A DNA stretch of 64,000 nucleotides from JAPLJC01 sp963697965 (GCA_963697965.1 OY969108.1:434001-498000); one strand, 5' to 3'; positions 16,120-24,620 are shown, numbered from the stretch's first letter. Notes: generated by a model not told the origin, from the letters alone. Program-made: numbers and translations.

Positions 16120-19101
16120 CTAGTGTCTCTGCCACGTCAGGATCGGTCCGGCGGGGTTACCCGGCGTCCGTCCTCCGGTGGTGGCGCCGGAGGCCGTCCG
16201 CAGCGCCGCCAGACGCTGCTGGCGCAACCGCCGGAAGGCCCGCAGATTAGCAGCCGCCGAGATGGGATTGCCGGATGTCCCGGGCTGGATCAGGTTCGAC
16301 ATCCCCAGGATCCTGGAGCCGAGCGGAGTCCCCGTCAGCCCGGTGAACCTGGGGGACAGGAAGGGGGAATAGGCCCAGGCGTTGGTTCCCGTCGTAGTTG
16401 CCGTCCCCACCGCAGGCGGGTCGGTCTGGGTCAAGGTGCCGTTGACGGTCATGGGGTAGCTCCCGGAGGAGCCGGTGATGGTGCCGTTGCTATTCTGCGC
16501 GTTTAGGGTGAGGGTGGCCGGCAGGTTGCCATCGGAGTTGGTATTGATGGTGAAATTATTGGAAGGCCCGCCAAAGGATATGTTAAAAGTGGACGCCTCG
16601 CCAGAGCCGTTCAGGGAGCCCATGGCCGTGCCGGTCTGGGTGCCTCCATTCTGGCCGATGACCGCGCCTATCATATTAAAGAAGGCGGAACCCGAGTCCG
16701 GCGTAAAGGCGCCTGCCTGGCTGGCGCCGGTGAAGTTAAAGTTGCTCGTGATGGCATAAGAATTGACGGCGCCCGAGCCGCCCAGATACATAGTCCCTGT
16801 GCCCCCGGAGCCCCCGGAGCTGGTGAAGCTGGCAGTGCTATAAGGGGAGCTGGAAGTAAGTTGATAGCCTCCACTAAGGCTTTCGTAAAAGGAACTGGTG
16901 GTCAGGCCGGAGCTGGTGGGCGTCGTCGCCAATATGCCATTGATATAGGGTCCGTAACCTCCTGAGCCGACGGCAATCTGGCCGTTCAGATTACGGGTGG
17001 TGGGATCATAGGTTATCTGCATCGGTGTTTGAGATACGGAGGACCCACCCACAGTCACAGTGGAACCCAGCACCCCATAGGTTAGCTGCCCGCCGTACCA
17101 GGGGCTCACCGCGCCGGCCCCGGACACGGAGTACGACCCGCTGGTGCCCGTGGTAAGCATTGGAAGAGGAGCGCCGTTGCCGTAACTCAGCGCCAGGCTG
17201 CCATTGGTAGCAGTGCTGGCCAACCCGGTGACAGTTTGGGTGCCGCTCATCTGGCCGGTGTTCAACAGGGTGACGTTAGAGCCCCCCACCGCCACATAGT
17301 AAGTTCCCGAAGCGCTCTGGGTGAGGGCTATGCCGAATTGCTCGGTCATGGTCCCCGCGCCCGTCACCGTCGTCTCTCCCTGGGTGACGGTGCCGGTATA
17401 ATTGAAGGTCAACTGGCCGTTGGGGGAAATGGTAATCGGCCCAGAATAATTTAAGGTGCCCCCGGTGGTAGAGGTGCCGGTGTAGCTGCCGTTCCCCGTG
17501 AGGGTATAGCCGCCCAGCACACCGGTGACCGTGCCGGTGAGGGTCCCGGAAGCACTTTCGCTGCTGCCGTTCCCTACGGTAAAGGAACCGGAAGGCCCGC
17601 TCAGGGTGCCGTTGTCAACCTGGTTCAGGTACGTGCCCGGGAAAACGCCGGAGCGGGTGCCGAAGCCTTGAGCCTCATAAGTGGCTTGGGTCGTGCTGGT
17701 GGGGGTGATCACCACCGAGTCGGTCAAAGGGATGCTGAAGCTATAAGTGCTGGCCGTCGGAATCGTCGCGGCCGTCTGGGTCCAGGTGCCCTGCTGCTTG
17801 AAGATGCCGGATGGGGCCGGTGTAACGCTGTTATCGGCATTGGTGCCGTAAAAGGTGGCGGAGAGGCTGCCGTCCGGGTTGATGGTCACCGGCCCGGCAA
17901 GGGTCCATTGGTTGCTGCTATCCCCCTGGCCGGAGCCCAGGGTGGTCATTACCCCGGTTTGCGCCCCTCCGGCCGGGCCGCTGACGACGCCCTGCATGGT
18001 GGCGGCTAAACTGCCCTGGTCCGCGGGAGGATAGTAGCCGTTCACCGGCGCGGTGCTGGTCATGTTGATGGTGGCGGAAAATTGCCCCGGATAGACCCCG
18101 GTGCGGGTGCCCCAGATGGGATAGCCGTTGGCGTTGGTGAAAGTTTGCTGGTTGCCCGAGGCGTTGCCGGTCTGAGTTATGCTGCCCGAGGCCGACTGGG
18201 TGAAATAGGTGCCCGGGGTGCCGCTGCTCGAGCCGGTGCCAGTTACCGTATAGGTGCCGTTGCTGCCGGTTAGGTTGGTGTAATTGAAATTGAAAGTGCC
18301 ATCCGGGTTGATGGTGATGGGCCCGGAGAAGGTGCCGCTAGTTCCCTTGGAATTGGTGAAGGTGGCGGAGTAAGTCCCGGTCAGGGTTGTTGACCCCAAG
18401 ACGCCGCTGACAATGCCGGAAAGGACATCGGTGGCAGTGTAATTACTAGTGCTGCCGACTGAGCCGGTGTAGCTAAGGGAAGTACGCGTGCCGGAGCCGC
18501 TGGTGGTGAAATATTCCGGCGCAGCCGACGTCATTGTCAATTCCCCCCAGTTAGCCGAAATGGAGTTGGCGATACCTGGGGTGCTGCCGGTAGCTGAGGT
18601 GGTGATGGTATCAGTGCGATAGCCGTAAAGGTCCATCGAAAAATCATAAGTGCCGGGGGACGGACCCGGGGCCGGGCCCGGCGTGGGGCTGGGGATGAGC
18701 GGGTTATTTGCCGGGTTATTCAACCCGGTATTCGAGGTGTAGACGGTGAAGGTCGGGTTGTTTGCCGGGTTATTCACCTCGTTATTCAGGGTGAAGAGGG
18801 TTCCCAGCAAGGTGCCGGGTCCACCGCCGCCGGCCAGGGGCCCGGTTGCCAGAGGCGAGGCGACGCCGCCGCCCCCATTAAAATGGCTAAAAAATACCTT
18901 CAGTTGCAGCAAGTCCTGCTGGGTGATGGGCATAGGCAGGGTGGGGGGCAGGTTGAAGGCCACCCGGGTGAACTCCAACCCGGTCAGCGTCACTATTCCC
19001 GGCACTTCCGGGAAGAGATTCTGCACCTGGGTGGTGCCATGTTCATTGTAAATGTCGGTGGACAGGGGCGTGAGCTGGGCGTACCAGCCGGTGCCTCGCA
19101 C
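16120..19101 (-). CDS. Giant Ser/Thr/Gly-rich repeat protein (C-terminal part of a frameshifted FecR-domain protein)
   Basis: This frame opens with VRGTGWYAQLTPLSTDIYNE, which continues a FecR domain whose start is in another frame at 19550. About 850 residues of Thr/Ser/Gly/Asn-rich repeats follow, with recurring units such as TLTGTYSATFTNSKGTSGTF, GPITINPDGTFNFNYT and TGVYPGQFSATI. They resemble bacterial surface or secreted beta-repeat proteins. Only a C-terminal patch (PRFTGLTGTPLGSRILGMSN) is non-repetitive. Composition points to a secreted beta-helical or beta-solenoid structure. The in-frame start at 19101 is an artefact of the frameshift, not a real initiation site. Confidence 0.75.
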   Translation of the reverse strand: MRGTGWYAQLTPLSTDIYNEHGTTQVQNLFPEVPGIVTLTGLEFTRVAFNLPPTLPMPITQQDLLQLKVFFSHFNGGGGVASPLATGPLAGGGGPGTLLGTLFTLNNEVNNPANNPTFTVYTSNTGLNNPANNPLIPSPTPGPAPGPSPGTYDFSMDLYGYRTDTITTSATGSTPGIANSISANWGELTMTSAAPEYFTTSGSGTRTSLSYTGSVGSTSNYTATDVLSGIVSGVLGSTTLTGTYSATFTNSKGTSGTFSGPITINPDGTFNFNYTNLTGSNGTYTVTGTGSSSGTPGTYFTQSASGSITQTGNASGNQQTFTNANGYPIWGTRTGVYPGQFSATINMTSTAPVNGYYPPADQGSLAATMQGVVSGPAGGAQTGVMTTLGSGQGDSSNQWTLAGPVTINPDGSLSATFYGTNADNSVTPAPSGIFKQQGTWTQTAATIPTASTYSFSIPLTDSVVITPTSTTQATYEAQGFGTRSGVFPGTYLNQVDNGTLSGPSGSFTVGNGSSESASGTLTGTVTGVLGGYTLTGNGSYTGTSTTGGTLNYSGPITISPNGQLTFNYTGTVTQGETTVTGAGTMTEQFGIALTQSASGTYYVAVGGSNVTLLNTGQMSGTQTVTGLASTATNGSLALSYGNGAPLPMLTTGTSGSYSVSGAGAVSPWYGGQLTYGVLGSTVTVGGSSVSQTPMQITYDPTTRNLNGQIAVGSGGYGPYINGILATTPTSSGLTTSSFYESLSGGYQLTSSSPYSTASFTSSGGSGGTGTMYLGGSGAVNSYAITSNFNFTGASQAGAFTPDSGSAFFNMIGAVIGQNGGTQTGTAMGSLNGSGEASTFNISFGGPSNNFTINTNSDGNLPATLTLNAQNSNGTITGSSGSYPMTVNGTLTQTDPPAVGTATTTGTNAWAYSPFLSPRFTGLTGTPLGSRILGMSNLIQPGTSGNPISAAANLRAFRRLRQQRLAALRTASGATTGGRTPGNPAGPILTWQRH

Positions 19102-19550
19102 CCCAGGACCCCGGTATGGGTCTTCATGATGAAGTCCGGCTTTTCGGTCTGCAAAATCTTACTCACTAGGAAGTGCACCATGCCCCGGAAAACCTCCACC
19201 GTGGCCTGGCGCTGGCTCTTGCCGGGGTCGTAAGTGTATTCGTCGATGGCCACCCGGCTCTCCGGCGCCAAAGTCAGGACGGTGTCATCCATGAACCGGA
19301 TCTGGGCCCTGGATTGCGACTTGGTGCGGACCGCGTCTCCCTGCTGCACCTCATCCTGGACCTTCACCGGGACGGCGGGGGCCTTACCCCCCTTCATCAA
19401 ATCCACCGACCCTTCCACCTGTACGAACCGGCCCACCGCCGTGGCCTGGGCTGCCAAAGGGAACTCGAGGGCAAACACCGCCAGCGCCAGCACACCTGCC
19501 AGATACCTGGATTGCATGTCACTCACCTCCCGGCTGCTGCCAAAGCTCAA
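18993..19550 (-). CDS. FecR-domain protein, N-terminal part (frameshifted near 19101-19104)
   Basis: Signal peptide (about residues 15-36, ending AAQATA), then a FecR domain: VGRFVQVEGSVDLMKGGKAPAV, QQGDAVRTKSQSRAQIRFMDD and LTLAPESRVAIDEYTYD. After KTHTGVLG the family expects VRGTGW, and that continues in the frame ending at 16120. A single missing G in the GGGG run (plus-strand CCCC at 19101-19104) explains the break, so the last 30 residues of this frame are out of phase. The repaired protein would be about 1,140 residues. Its start overlaps the stop of the beta-barrel gene by 4 bases, so the two are one operon. Confidence 0.82.
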   Translation of the reverse strand: MSFGSSREVSDMQSRYLAGVLALAVFALEFPLAAQATAVGRFVQVEGSVDLMKGGKAPAVPVKVQDEVQQGDAVRTKSQSRAQIRFMDDTVLTLAPESRVAIDEYTYDPGKSQRQATVEVFRGMVHFLVSKILQTEKPDFIMKTHTGVLGCEAPAGTPSSRPCPPTFTMNMAPPRCRISSRKCRE

Positions 19551-21076
19551 TAGCGATAACTCAATTGCACCCCCGCCAGGTGGCGGTTGTAATTATAGAG
19601 GGAAACGTTGGAATCATCCCGGATGAAATAGTAGTGAATGTTGCCTTCGAGGCCCTTCCAGATCTGATAGGACAAGGTCAACCCGGTGGTCAGGTCCTTG
19701 TCGTAACGCTTGTCTTCATAGAAGGGAGGGTTTCCCCCATAGAAGCGGAAGTTATAGGGCTGAAGCATCAGGTCGACGAAAACGGACACTTTCAGACGGG
19801 GGGTGATGGGATAAAGAAGCGTCGTCAAGAGGCGATAACTGCTCTCATCCCAGTTGGTGCCGCCGGTCCAGTCATGTACATAGCTGAACCGCGACTGCAG
19901 GTAGCCCTGTTGATTCTTGAAGAAATAGTAGACTCCCAGACTTCCTCCGAGATCGCGGCCGCTTTGGTCGTCCTGAGGGAAGGAGATGGGATACCAGTAA
20001 TATTCCCGCTCCAGGATGCCGCCCACCTCCAGCCCCACGTTGGGGGTGAGGAAATGGAGATAGGTGGGGTCCAGGTTAAAGGCGCTGTAATAAGCATCAT
20101 ATTTCACGAGGGTATTGTTGTAAATGAAAGGCACCGACAGGCGGCCATTTTCGAACTGGTAAGTGGGAGTGAGGCCCGGGGAGTTGCTCAGCAAGTCGTA
20201 TTGGTAAAGGCGGGGGTGGAAATTCTGAAAATAGGCATAATTGGCCAGGAGTCCGAAGGGGCCCTGGGGAACCAGGTTGTATTCGGCGTAGCCGCCGTAG
20301 GAGAAGGCGACGTCGCCCTTGCCCGAAACCTGGGAGGCGGAGGCGGCGCCGCCGGGCTGCAGGGTGACGTTGGAGTCATAATCGACGCCGGCATAAGCGT
20401 TGAAGTGAAAGGGGCGAACCTCTTCGAGGCGGTTTTCCACCGCGGCTTCATAACGCTGGGCGAATGCTGCGGTGCTGGTTTGGGGCGCCAGGGTGATGGT
20501 CTCCCTGAGGGTTTTCTCGGCCTCCTTGAGGCGGTTCTGGGCGGCCAGGGCCAGGCTTGCCTGCAGCGTGGCCTCCTGGGCCAGGGCCGGGTCCGTCTTG
20601 GCCTTATCGAAATATTCCAGGGCCTCCCGATAGCGTTTCTGCTTCATGGCCACCTGGCCCTGCATCATCGCCGTCTGGGCCGGCTGATAGCCGGCGTTCT
20701 CCAACTCCTTAAGCTGGATCAAGGCCAGGTCCGGCTTATCCAGGGTGATCAGGGTGTCGGCCAGCAGCTTTCTCGCCTCCATATAGTCCGGCTTCAGGCG
20801 GACGGCCTCCTCGAGATAATCCCTGGCCTTGGGATAATCGAGGAGCTGGCGGTAGACCACTCCCAGATAAAAGGCCTTGGCCGCGGTATGGGGCCCTGTC
20901 TGCCAGGCTTTGGTCAGTTGGGCCAGGGCCTCCTCGTAATTTTCCTGTTGCAGATTCCTGGCCGCCTGCTGCACCAGCTCGTCATCGGCAGGGCCGGCCG
21001 CCAAAGCCGGGACGCTCGTCAGGAGGACCCCTACGAGTATTATTACCGGTGTCAGGCATTTTGGGCTGATCTTCAC
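19547..21076 (-). CDS. TPR protein with C-terminal outer-membrane beta-barrel
   Basis: A signal peptide (MKISPKCLTPVIILVGVLL, ending ALA) is followed by TPR units over about residues 30-200 (ENYEEALAQLTKAWQTGP, DYPKARDYLEEAVRLKPD, KRYREALEYFDKAK). From about residue 225 alternating aromatic strands begin (FHFNAYAGVDYDSNVTLQPG) and run to the C terminus GVQLSYRY, whose final aromatic residue is typical of outer-membrane barrels. This resembles surface-protein assembly modifier or TPR-porin proteins. Placed first in an operon with a giant secreted repeat protein, it may export or anchor that protein; this is inference. Confidence 0.8.
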   Translation of the reverse strand: MKISPKCLTPVIILVGVLLTSVPALAAGPADDELVQQAARNLQQENYEEALAQLTKAWQTGPHTAAKAFYLGVVYRQLLDYPKARDYLEEAVRLKPDYMEARKLLADTLITLDKPDLALIQLKELENAGYQPAQTAMMQGQVAMKQKRYREALEYFDKAKTDPALAQEATLQASLALAAQNRLKEAEKTLRETITLAPQTSTAAFAQRYEAAVENRLEEVRPFHFNAYAGVDYDSNVTLQPGGAASASQVSGKGDVAFSYGGYAEYNLVPQGPFGLLANYAYFQNFHPRLYQYDLLSNSPGLTPTYQFENGRLSVPFIYNNTLVKYDAYYSAFNLDPTYLHFLTPNVGLEVGGILEREYYWYPISFPQDDQSGRDLGGSLGVYYFFKNQQGYLQSRFSYVHDWTGGTNWDESSYRLLTTLLYPITPRLKVSVFVDLMLQPYNFRFYGGNPPFYEDKRYDKDLTTGLTLSYQIWKGLEGNIHYYFIRDDSNVSLYNYNRHLAGVQLSYRY

Positions 21077-21363
21077 CAGGAGCTCCCCCGAGTCAGTTAG
21101 ATTTTAGACAGTAGGCGCAACTTGCTGGAACCTTCGAAAGCCTGCGGCTGCCCGTTTAGCTTTCCAGACGCCTTGGCAGGGTGAGAAAATTTAAACCACA
21201 ATAAGCCGAAGATCAAGTAATTTTTTAAACATTTTTATAAAGTTAGAAGTTTCACAAGGCCGCTCCCGGACAGGGTGCGGTGGGGGTAGGGACTGTCTTG
21301 TGGGGGCGCACCCATAAGTGCGCCCCGCGGTCTCCCCCCGGCCTGGCGAGCCGGGAGCACTGC
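21077..21363. other. 287-bp non-coding gap
   Basis: I see no gene here. It contains an AT-rich patch (21185-21250) that could hold the promoter of the minus-strand TPR/FecR operon, and a palindrome gggggcgcaccc/gtgcgcccc at 21302-21326 belonging to the dispersed repeat families. Confidence 0.6.
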
Positions 21364-21933
21364 TCACACCCTGGGCTTGGCCCAGATTTCCAGGACGGAG
21401 AGCTGCAAGAAGCGTTTGGAGGCAGCCGCACGAATAATGGCCACCACGTCCCAACCCCGGGCGGTGCCGCCGGCGGCCACCACTTCCTCTCCCTCCGGGA
21501 CCAGGCCGGCATCCACCGCCTCCATGACGATCTCGCAGCAGACCTTGAGGCCCTGCCCCAGACGCCGCAGGGTATTGGCGATCAACAGGGTGGGGGCGCT
21601 CCCCTTGAACTGATCGGCAATGGCGGCTTCCAGGGAATGGGTGAGGATGGTCGCCTTCAGGACCTTGCCTCCCAGGCGGGTGATCTCCTCAAAGTGCTCC
21701 GGCAGAAATTCGTCAATATTGGGCCCTTTGTAGCCCACGGAATGGCCCACCACCACCAGGTTGGCGCCTTTGCCCGCCAGGCGCCGGGCCGCCTCGGCGC
21801 CGCTCACTCCGGTGGTGGAGGCCACCACCAGGTGGCGGAAGCCCTCGGCCACCGCCTTCTCCAAAAGTTCCTGACAGGCCGGGGTGTTCTCGGTCCCCAC
21901 TTTCTCGAAGTACCAGGTTTCCCTACGGATCAT
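21364..21933 (-). CDS. Pyruvate kinase C-terminal (alpha/beta) domain protein
   Basis: A 189-residue stand-alone version of the pyruvate kinase C-terminal domain. Motifs are HLVVASTTGVSGAEAARRL at the N terminus, NLVVVGHSVGYKGPN and a conserved end GGTARGWDVVAIIRAA. The catalytic barrel of pyruvate kinase is absent, so it is not a glycolytic enzyme. Such proteins occur alone in many anaerobes; their role is unknown. It lies upstream of the TPR/FecR cassette but is separated by a 287-bp gap. Confidence 0.85.
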   Translation of the reverse strand: MIRRETWYFEKVGTENTPACQELLEKAVAEGFRHLVVASTTGVSGAEAARRLAGKGANLVVVGHSVGYKGPNIDEFLPEHFEEITRLGGKVLKATILTHSLEAAIADQFKGSAPTLLIANTLRRLGQGLKVCCEIVMEAVDAGLVPEGEEVVAAGGTARGWDVVAIIRAAASKRFLQLSVLEIWAKPRV

Positions 21934-21953
21934 GGCATACCTCCTCTGCTTTT

Positions 21954-22023
21954 GTAGGGGCGGCGTCTCGCCGCCCTGGGCGGGGGAACCCCGCCCCTAC
22001 GGAATCGGTGGGCAGTGCCCACC
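21954..22023. repeat. Double palindrome cluster
   Basis: gtaggggcggcg/cgccgccc plus gcggggaacccc-type arms (21954-22000) are followed by ggtgggcagtgcccacc (22007-22023). The second is found again at 60602-60621. Confidence 0.7.
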
Positions 22024-22117
22024 CTACATATCTTTGCCACTGTTGCTCCCAGGTCTATCCCCAATGGCGCCTGAGACGCGCCCTGCGGTTGCCATTTTGC
22101 AGAAGCATTGTAGTCTT

Positions 22118-22180
22118 GTAGGGTGCGTCTCACGCACCATTATGAGTGACCCAATCACAGGCCGGAAGCCTGTGCTACTG
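22118..22180 (+). repeat. Two-hairpin dispersed element, copy A
   Basis: Hairpin 1 is ggtgcgtctcacgcacc and hairpin 2 is acaggccggaagcctgt, joined by a short spacer. The same order appears in reverse complement at 38620-38682, showing the two hairpins form one mobile or replicated unit. Confidence 0.7.
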
Positions 22181-22201
22181 CGCCCCTGCTGAAAGCTCAC
22201 T

Positions 22202-23092
22202 TCACCCCAAATCATCGGGGAGAATGACCACTTCCCGCTCCAGGGCCACGCCCTGGGTGCGCCAGACCCGTTCCTGGATCTCGGCGATGAGGGCCTGCAC
22301 CTGGGCCGCAGTGGCCCGGCCCTGATTGAGGATGAAGTTGGCGTGCTTCCGGGAGACCTGGGCCTCACCCCTTTTCAGCCCCTTGCAGCCCGCCGCCTCA
22401 ATGAGCCAACCGGCGGCGGGCCCGGACGCGGGATTCTTGAAGACGCTGCCGCAGTTGCGGTAATTGGCGGGCTGCCGGGACCGGCGGGCCGTCTGCAATT
22501 CCCGCAGGCGAGCCTGCACCGCCTCCGGCGGGGCCGGGGCGCTCAGAAGAAACTCCGCCTCCACCACCAGCCAATGAGGGAAATAGAGGAGCCGTGAGGA
22601 ACGATAGCCCAGCCCCAGTTCCCCGGCCCCAAATTCCAGGATCTGGAGCTTGGGGGTGGCCACCCAAACCCGGCTCAGCACCCCGGCCAGATCCCGGCCG
22701 TCCGCCCCGGCGTTGAGGCGCACCGCGGCGCCGACGCTGCCGGGAATGCCCGCCAGGAATTCGAAGCCCGAGAAACCCAGGGCCGCGGCGGTCCGGGCCA
22801 GGCGGGGCAGCGCCACCCCGGCCCCGGCCCTGAGGGTATCGCCCCGGCGTGAAAGACCCTGGAGGCTCCGGGCCAGGTGCAGGGTGAGGCCGGGGAGGCC
22901 GGCGTCGGCGATCAGCAGATTGGAGCCCCGCCCCAAAAAGAATAGGGGCCAGCCCCGCTCCCGGGCCAGGGTCATGAGGCCGAAAACCTCTTCCAGCCCC
23001 GCCGCGGCGGCCAGATACTTCGCCGGCCCGCCGATCTTCCAGGTGGTCAACGGCGCCAGGGGGTAGTTTTCCTGGATAGATATTGTTTGCAT
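22202..23092 (-). CDS. murB: UDP-N-acetylenolpyruvoylglucosamine reductase MurB
   Basis: FAD-dependent reductase in peptidoglycan precursor synthesis. The N-terminal PLAPLTTWKIGGPAKYLAAA, FAD-binding FLGRGSNLLIADAG, GIPGSVGAAVRLNAG and the catalytic-Ser segment NYRNCGSVFKNP are present. HANFILNQGRATAAQV and an RVWRTQGVALEREV end complete the protein at 296 residues. Length and YRS-type loop place it with the shorter type II MurB enzymes. No mur neighbours are present in the window. Confidence 0.96.
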   Translation of the reverse strand: MQTISIQENYPLAPLTTWKIGGPAKYLAAAAGLEEVFGLMTLARERGWPLFFLGRGSNLLIADAGLPGLTLHLARSLQGLSRRGDTLRAGAGVALPRLARTAAALGFSGFEFLAGIPGSVGAAVRLNAGADGRDLAGVLSRVWVATPKLQILEFGAGELGLGYRSSRLLYFPHWLVVEAEFLLSAPAPPEAVQARLRELQTARRSRQPANYRNCGSVFKNPASGPAAGWLIEAAGCKGLKRGEAQVSRKHANFILNQGRATAAQVQALIAEIQERVWRTQGVALEREVVILPDDLG

Positions 23093-23159
23093 AGAACCTA
23101 AACAAATGAAAAATAGCCGCCTTATTTATGCGGCCATTAACTTCAGGCCAATTAAGGCT

Positions 23160-23699
23160 TTATGCACTGATTTTCTTGCGCCGCGTGGATTCCTTTTTAG
23201 CAGGCTGATTGTTCCCTTTTTTTGCCGTGGATTTTTTCGGCCTGATTTCCAATAAAGGCACCGTAATCGCCGGAAAACCCATACGGGTGCTCATGCTCTG
23301 CACAAATTCCCGCCAATACGGCCATGCATCGGAGATGGGACAAATCGTCAATATATACTCTAACATGTCATCAAAATCATCATAAGGCCATGGACCCTGA
23401 TGAACATAAGAATTGCAAAAGGAAGCCTCAATTTTCATAACGAGTTTCTCCGGAGATTCACTGCTAAACGCAGCAAGCTGAAAATTGCACAAGATTTTCC
23501 CTTCTTTTAAATATGGAAGTAAAATGGTGTCGCATTTATGTTCTAAGGAAATCTCCTCTGGTACTGCAATCAGCGGGACCCGGCTGATTTTCGCGTCAGC
23601 TAGATAAATTTCATCTAGAACAGCCCATTGAGCCACTCGCGCAAAAGCTTCCATATTAAGCTTTTTTATATCTGCCGCCAAAATTGCACTTTTTTCCAT
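23160..23699 (-). CDS. SecB-like chaperone of a toxin-antitoxin-chaperone module
   Basis: A 179-residue protein whose C-terminal half follows the SecB pattern: a helix (DDMLEYILTICPISDAWPYW), then REFVQSMSTRMGFPAITVPL, matching the PYAREFI..ML.R.GFP..NL.P signature of SecB. The N-terminal half offers beta-strand segments (ILCNFQLAAFSS, KLVMKIEASFC). A basic Lys/Ser tail follows. It is encoded 10 bp after an HTH antitoxin gene, itself preceded by a Gp49/HigB-like toxin gene. In known TAC systems the SecB-like protein folds the antitoxin. The identification rests on motif and context rather than full alignment. Confidence 0.75.
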   Translation of the reverse strand: MEKSAILAADIKKLNMEAFARVAQWAVLDEIYLADAKISRVPLIAVPEEISLEHKCDTILLPYLKEGKILCNFQLAAFSSESPEKLVMKIEASFCNSYVHQGPWPYDDFDDMLEYILTICPISDAWPYWREFVQSMSTRMGFPAITVPLLEIRPKKSTAKKGNNQPAKKESTRRKKISA

Positions 23700-23709
23700 A
23701 AACCACCTC

Positions 23710-24123
23710 TTAGCCCGAAATAGCTGATATGATATCGGAATAGTTTTCAGGGAATGAAATCTCTAACGGTCCCCAAGTCTGGATAGGTTTTTTCTTGTTT
23801 AAAGACTGTCGAGTCTTAAATTCTATGACATTACTTTCTTGTCTTTGCCTTGCTTGCTTATAAGGGGTGAGAGAAACTTTATACCCCAAAACATGCAGGA
23901 TATCAGCCACCGTGCGCAGAGTAAGATTTCGCCCGCCATTCAGCAATTGGGAGACAAACCCTTTGGATTTGCCCAGGCGGTTGGCCAGTTCTTTTTTGGA
24001 AATCGTTTCCGCTTCCAGAAGCCCGCAAAGAACTTCGGTCACTTCCAGGATAAGCTCTTCCTGGGCGAGCAATCTCCGGAATTCCGGATCATGCATATCA
24101 TCAGATATGACTGAAGGAGCCAT
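23710..24123 (-). CDS. higA: HigA-family antitoxin with C-terminal extension
   Basis: 137 residues. An XRE-type helix-turn-helix spans about residues 32-85 (SKKELANRLGKSKGFVSQLL, then RTVADILHVLGYKVSL). About 45 residues follow, ending in the hydrophobic/aromatic stretch TWGPLEISFPENYSDIISAI. In TAC antitoxins such a tail is the chaperone-addiction segment, unfolded until bound by the SecB-like partner. The gene sits between toxin and chaperone genes, with 10-bp gaps on both sides. The AT-rich composition contrasts with neighbouring murB. Confidence 0.85.
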   Translation of the reverse strand: MAPSVISDDMHDPEFRRLLAQEELILEVTEVLCGLLEAETISKKELANRLGKSKGFVSQLLNGGRNLTLRTVADILHVLGYKVSLTPYKQARQRQESNVIEFKTRQSLNKKKPIQTWGPLEISFPENYSDIISAISG

Positions 24124-24133
24124 GGCAGAATCC

Positions 24134-24547
24134 TCACTTGTATAAGCTTCGGTTATTGTAGATATCGCGATACGATAACATTCGATCTTCTTCTTCAGGT
24201 CTCAGGTTGTCGGTTTTTTTGACAAAGCCATGGGTTATTACGATAATATCTTGTCCTTCCTTAAAGAAAAAAAGTCTATGTTGATGCGCCTTAATTTCCC
24301 AAAAATCTCTCACCTTGCCTTTTAAACGCCGGAATCTCTTCTCTCCTTTGAGTTCTCCTTCTGAGGCGTACCTTCTTATCAGCGCGGCCAATCTGGCCTT
24401 TTGGGCTTTGGATACTTGTTTAGAATCATTAAGAAAATCATCTTCAAATGGGCATTTCCCATTGGGATGGATAAAATAAAGTACGCCAACTTTGCAAGGA
24501 CCGATATCTTTTAAAAAAGGCGACCGCTTGCTCCGCAGTTTCGGCAT
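24134..24547 (-). CDS. higB: HigB/Gp49-like RelE-superfamily toxin
   Basis: 137 residues. The core KARLAALIRRYASEGEL, KRFRRLKGKVRDFWEIKAHQHRLFFF and DIIVITHGFVKKTDN is the Gp49/HigB pattern of ribosome-dependent mRNA interferases, with the expected Lys/Arg-rich central strand and a His (THGF) before the final helix. It is first in the toxin-antitoxin-chaperone operon, the order of the M. tuberculosis HigB1-HigA1-SecB-like locus. The N-terminal 35 residues are longer than in minimal HigB. Confidence 0.83.
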   Translation of the reverse strand: MPKLRSKRSPFLKDIGPCKVGVLYFIHPNGKCPFEDDFLNDSKQVSKAQKARLAALIRRYASEGELKGEKRFRRLKGKVRDFWEIKAHQHRLFFFKEGQDIIVITHGFVKKTDNLRPEEEDRMLSYRDIYNNRSLYK

Positions 24548-24620
24548 AATGCCAACTTAGCCCAACCATTCGCCTTTTAGCAAGAAAAAACAGATCCAAA
24601 ACTATTTTGATCCAGATATA

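Noticed and set aside
16120..19101. Independent gene starting at 19101
   Set aside because: Its first residues (RGTGW) continue the FecR domain from the other frame, so the apparent start is a frameshift artefact.
19565..21100. 511-codon plus-strand frame opposite the TPR barrel gene
   Set aside because: The minus strand has a signal peptide, TPR motifs and a barrel end. The plus frame is its antisense shadow.
21101..21250. Cyclic-di-GMP riboswitch before the TPR/FecR operon
   Set aside because: A search by eye for the GEMM core in the minus-strand leader found only fragments.
23839..24145. Plus-strand frames across the higA gene
   Set aside because: Antisense shadows of the antitoxin; the minus-strand HTH gene explains the region.
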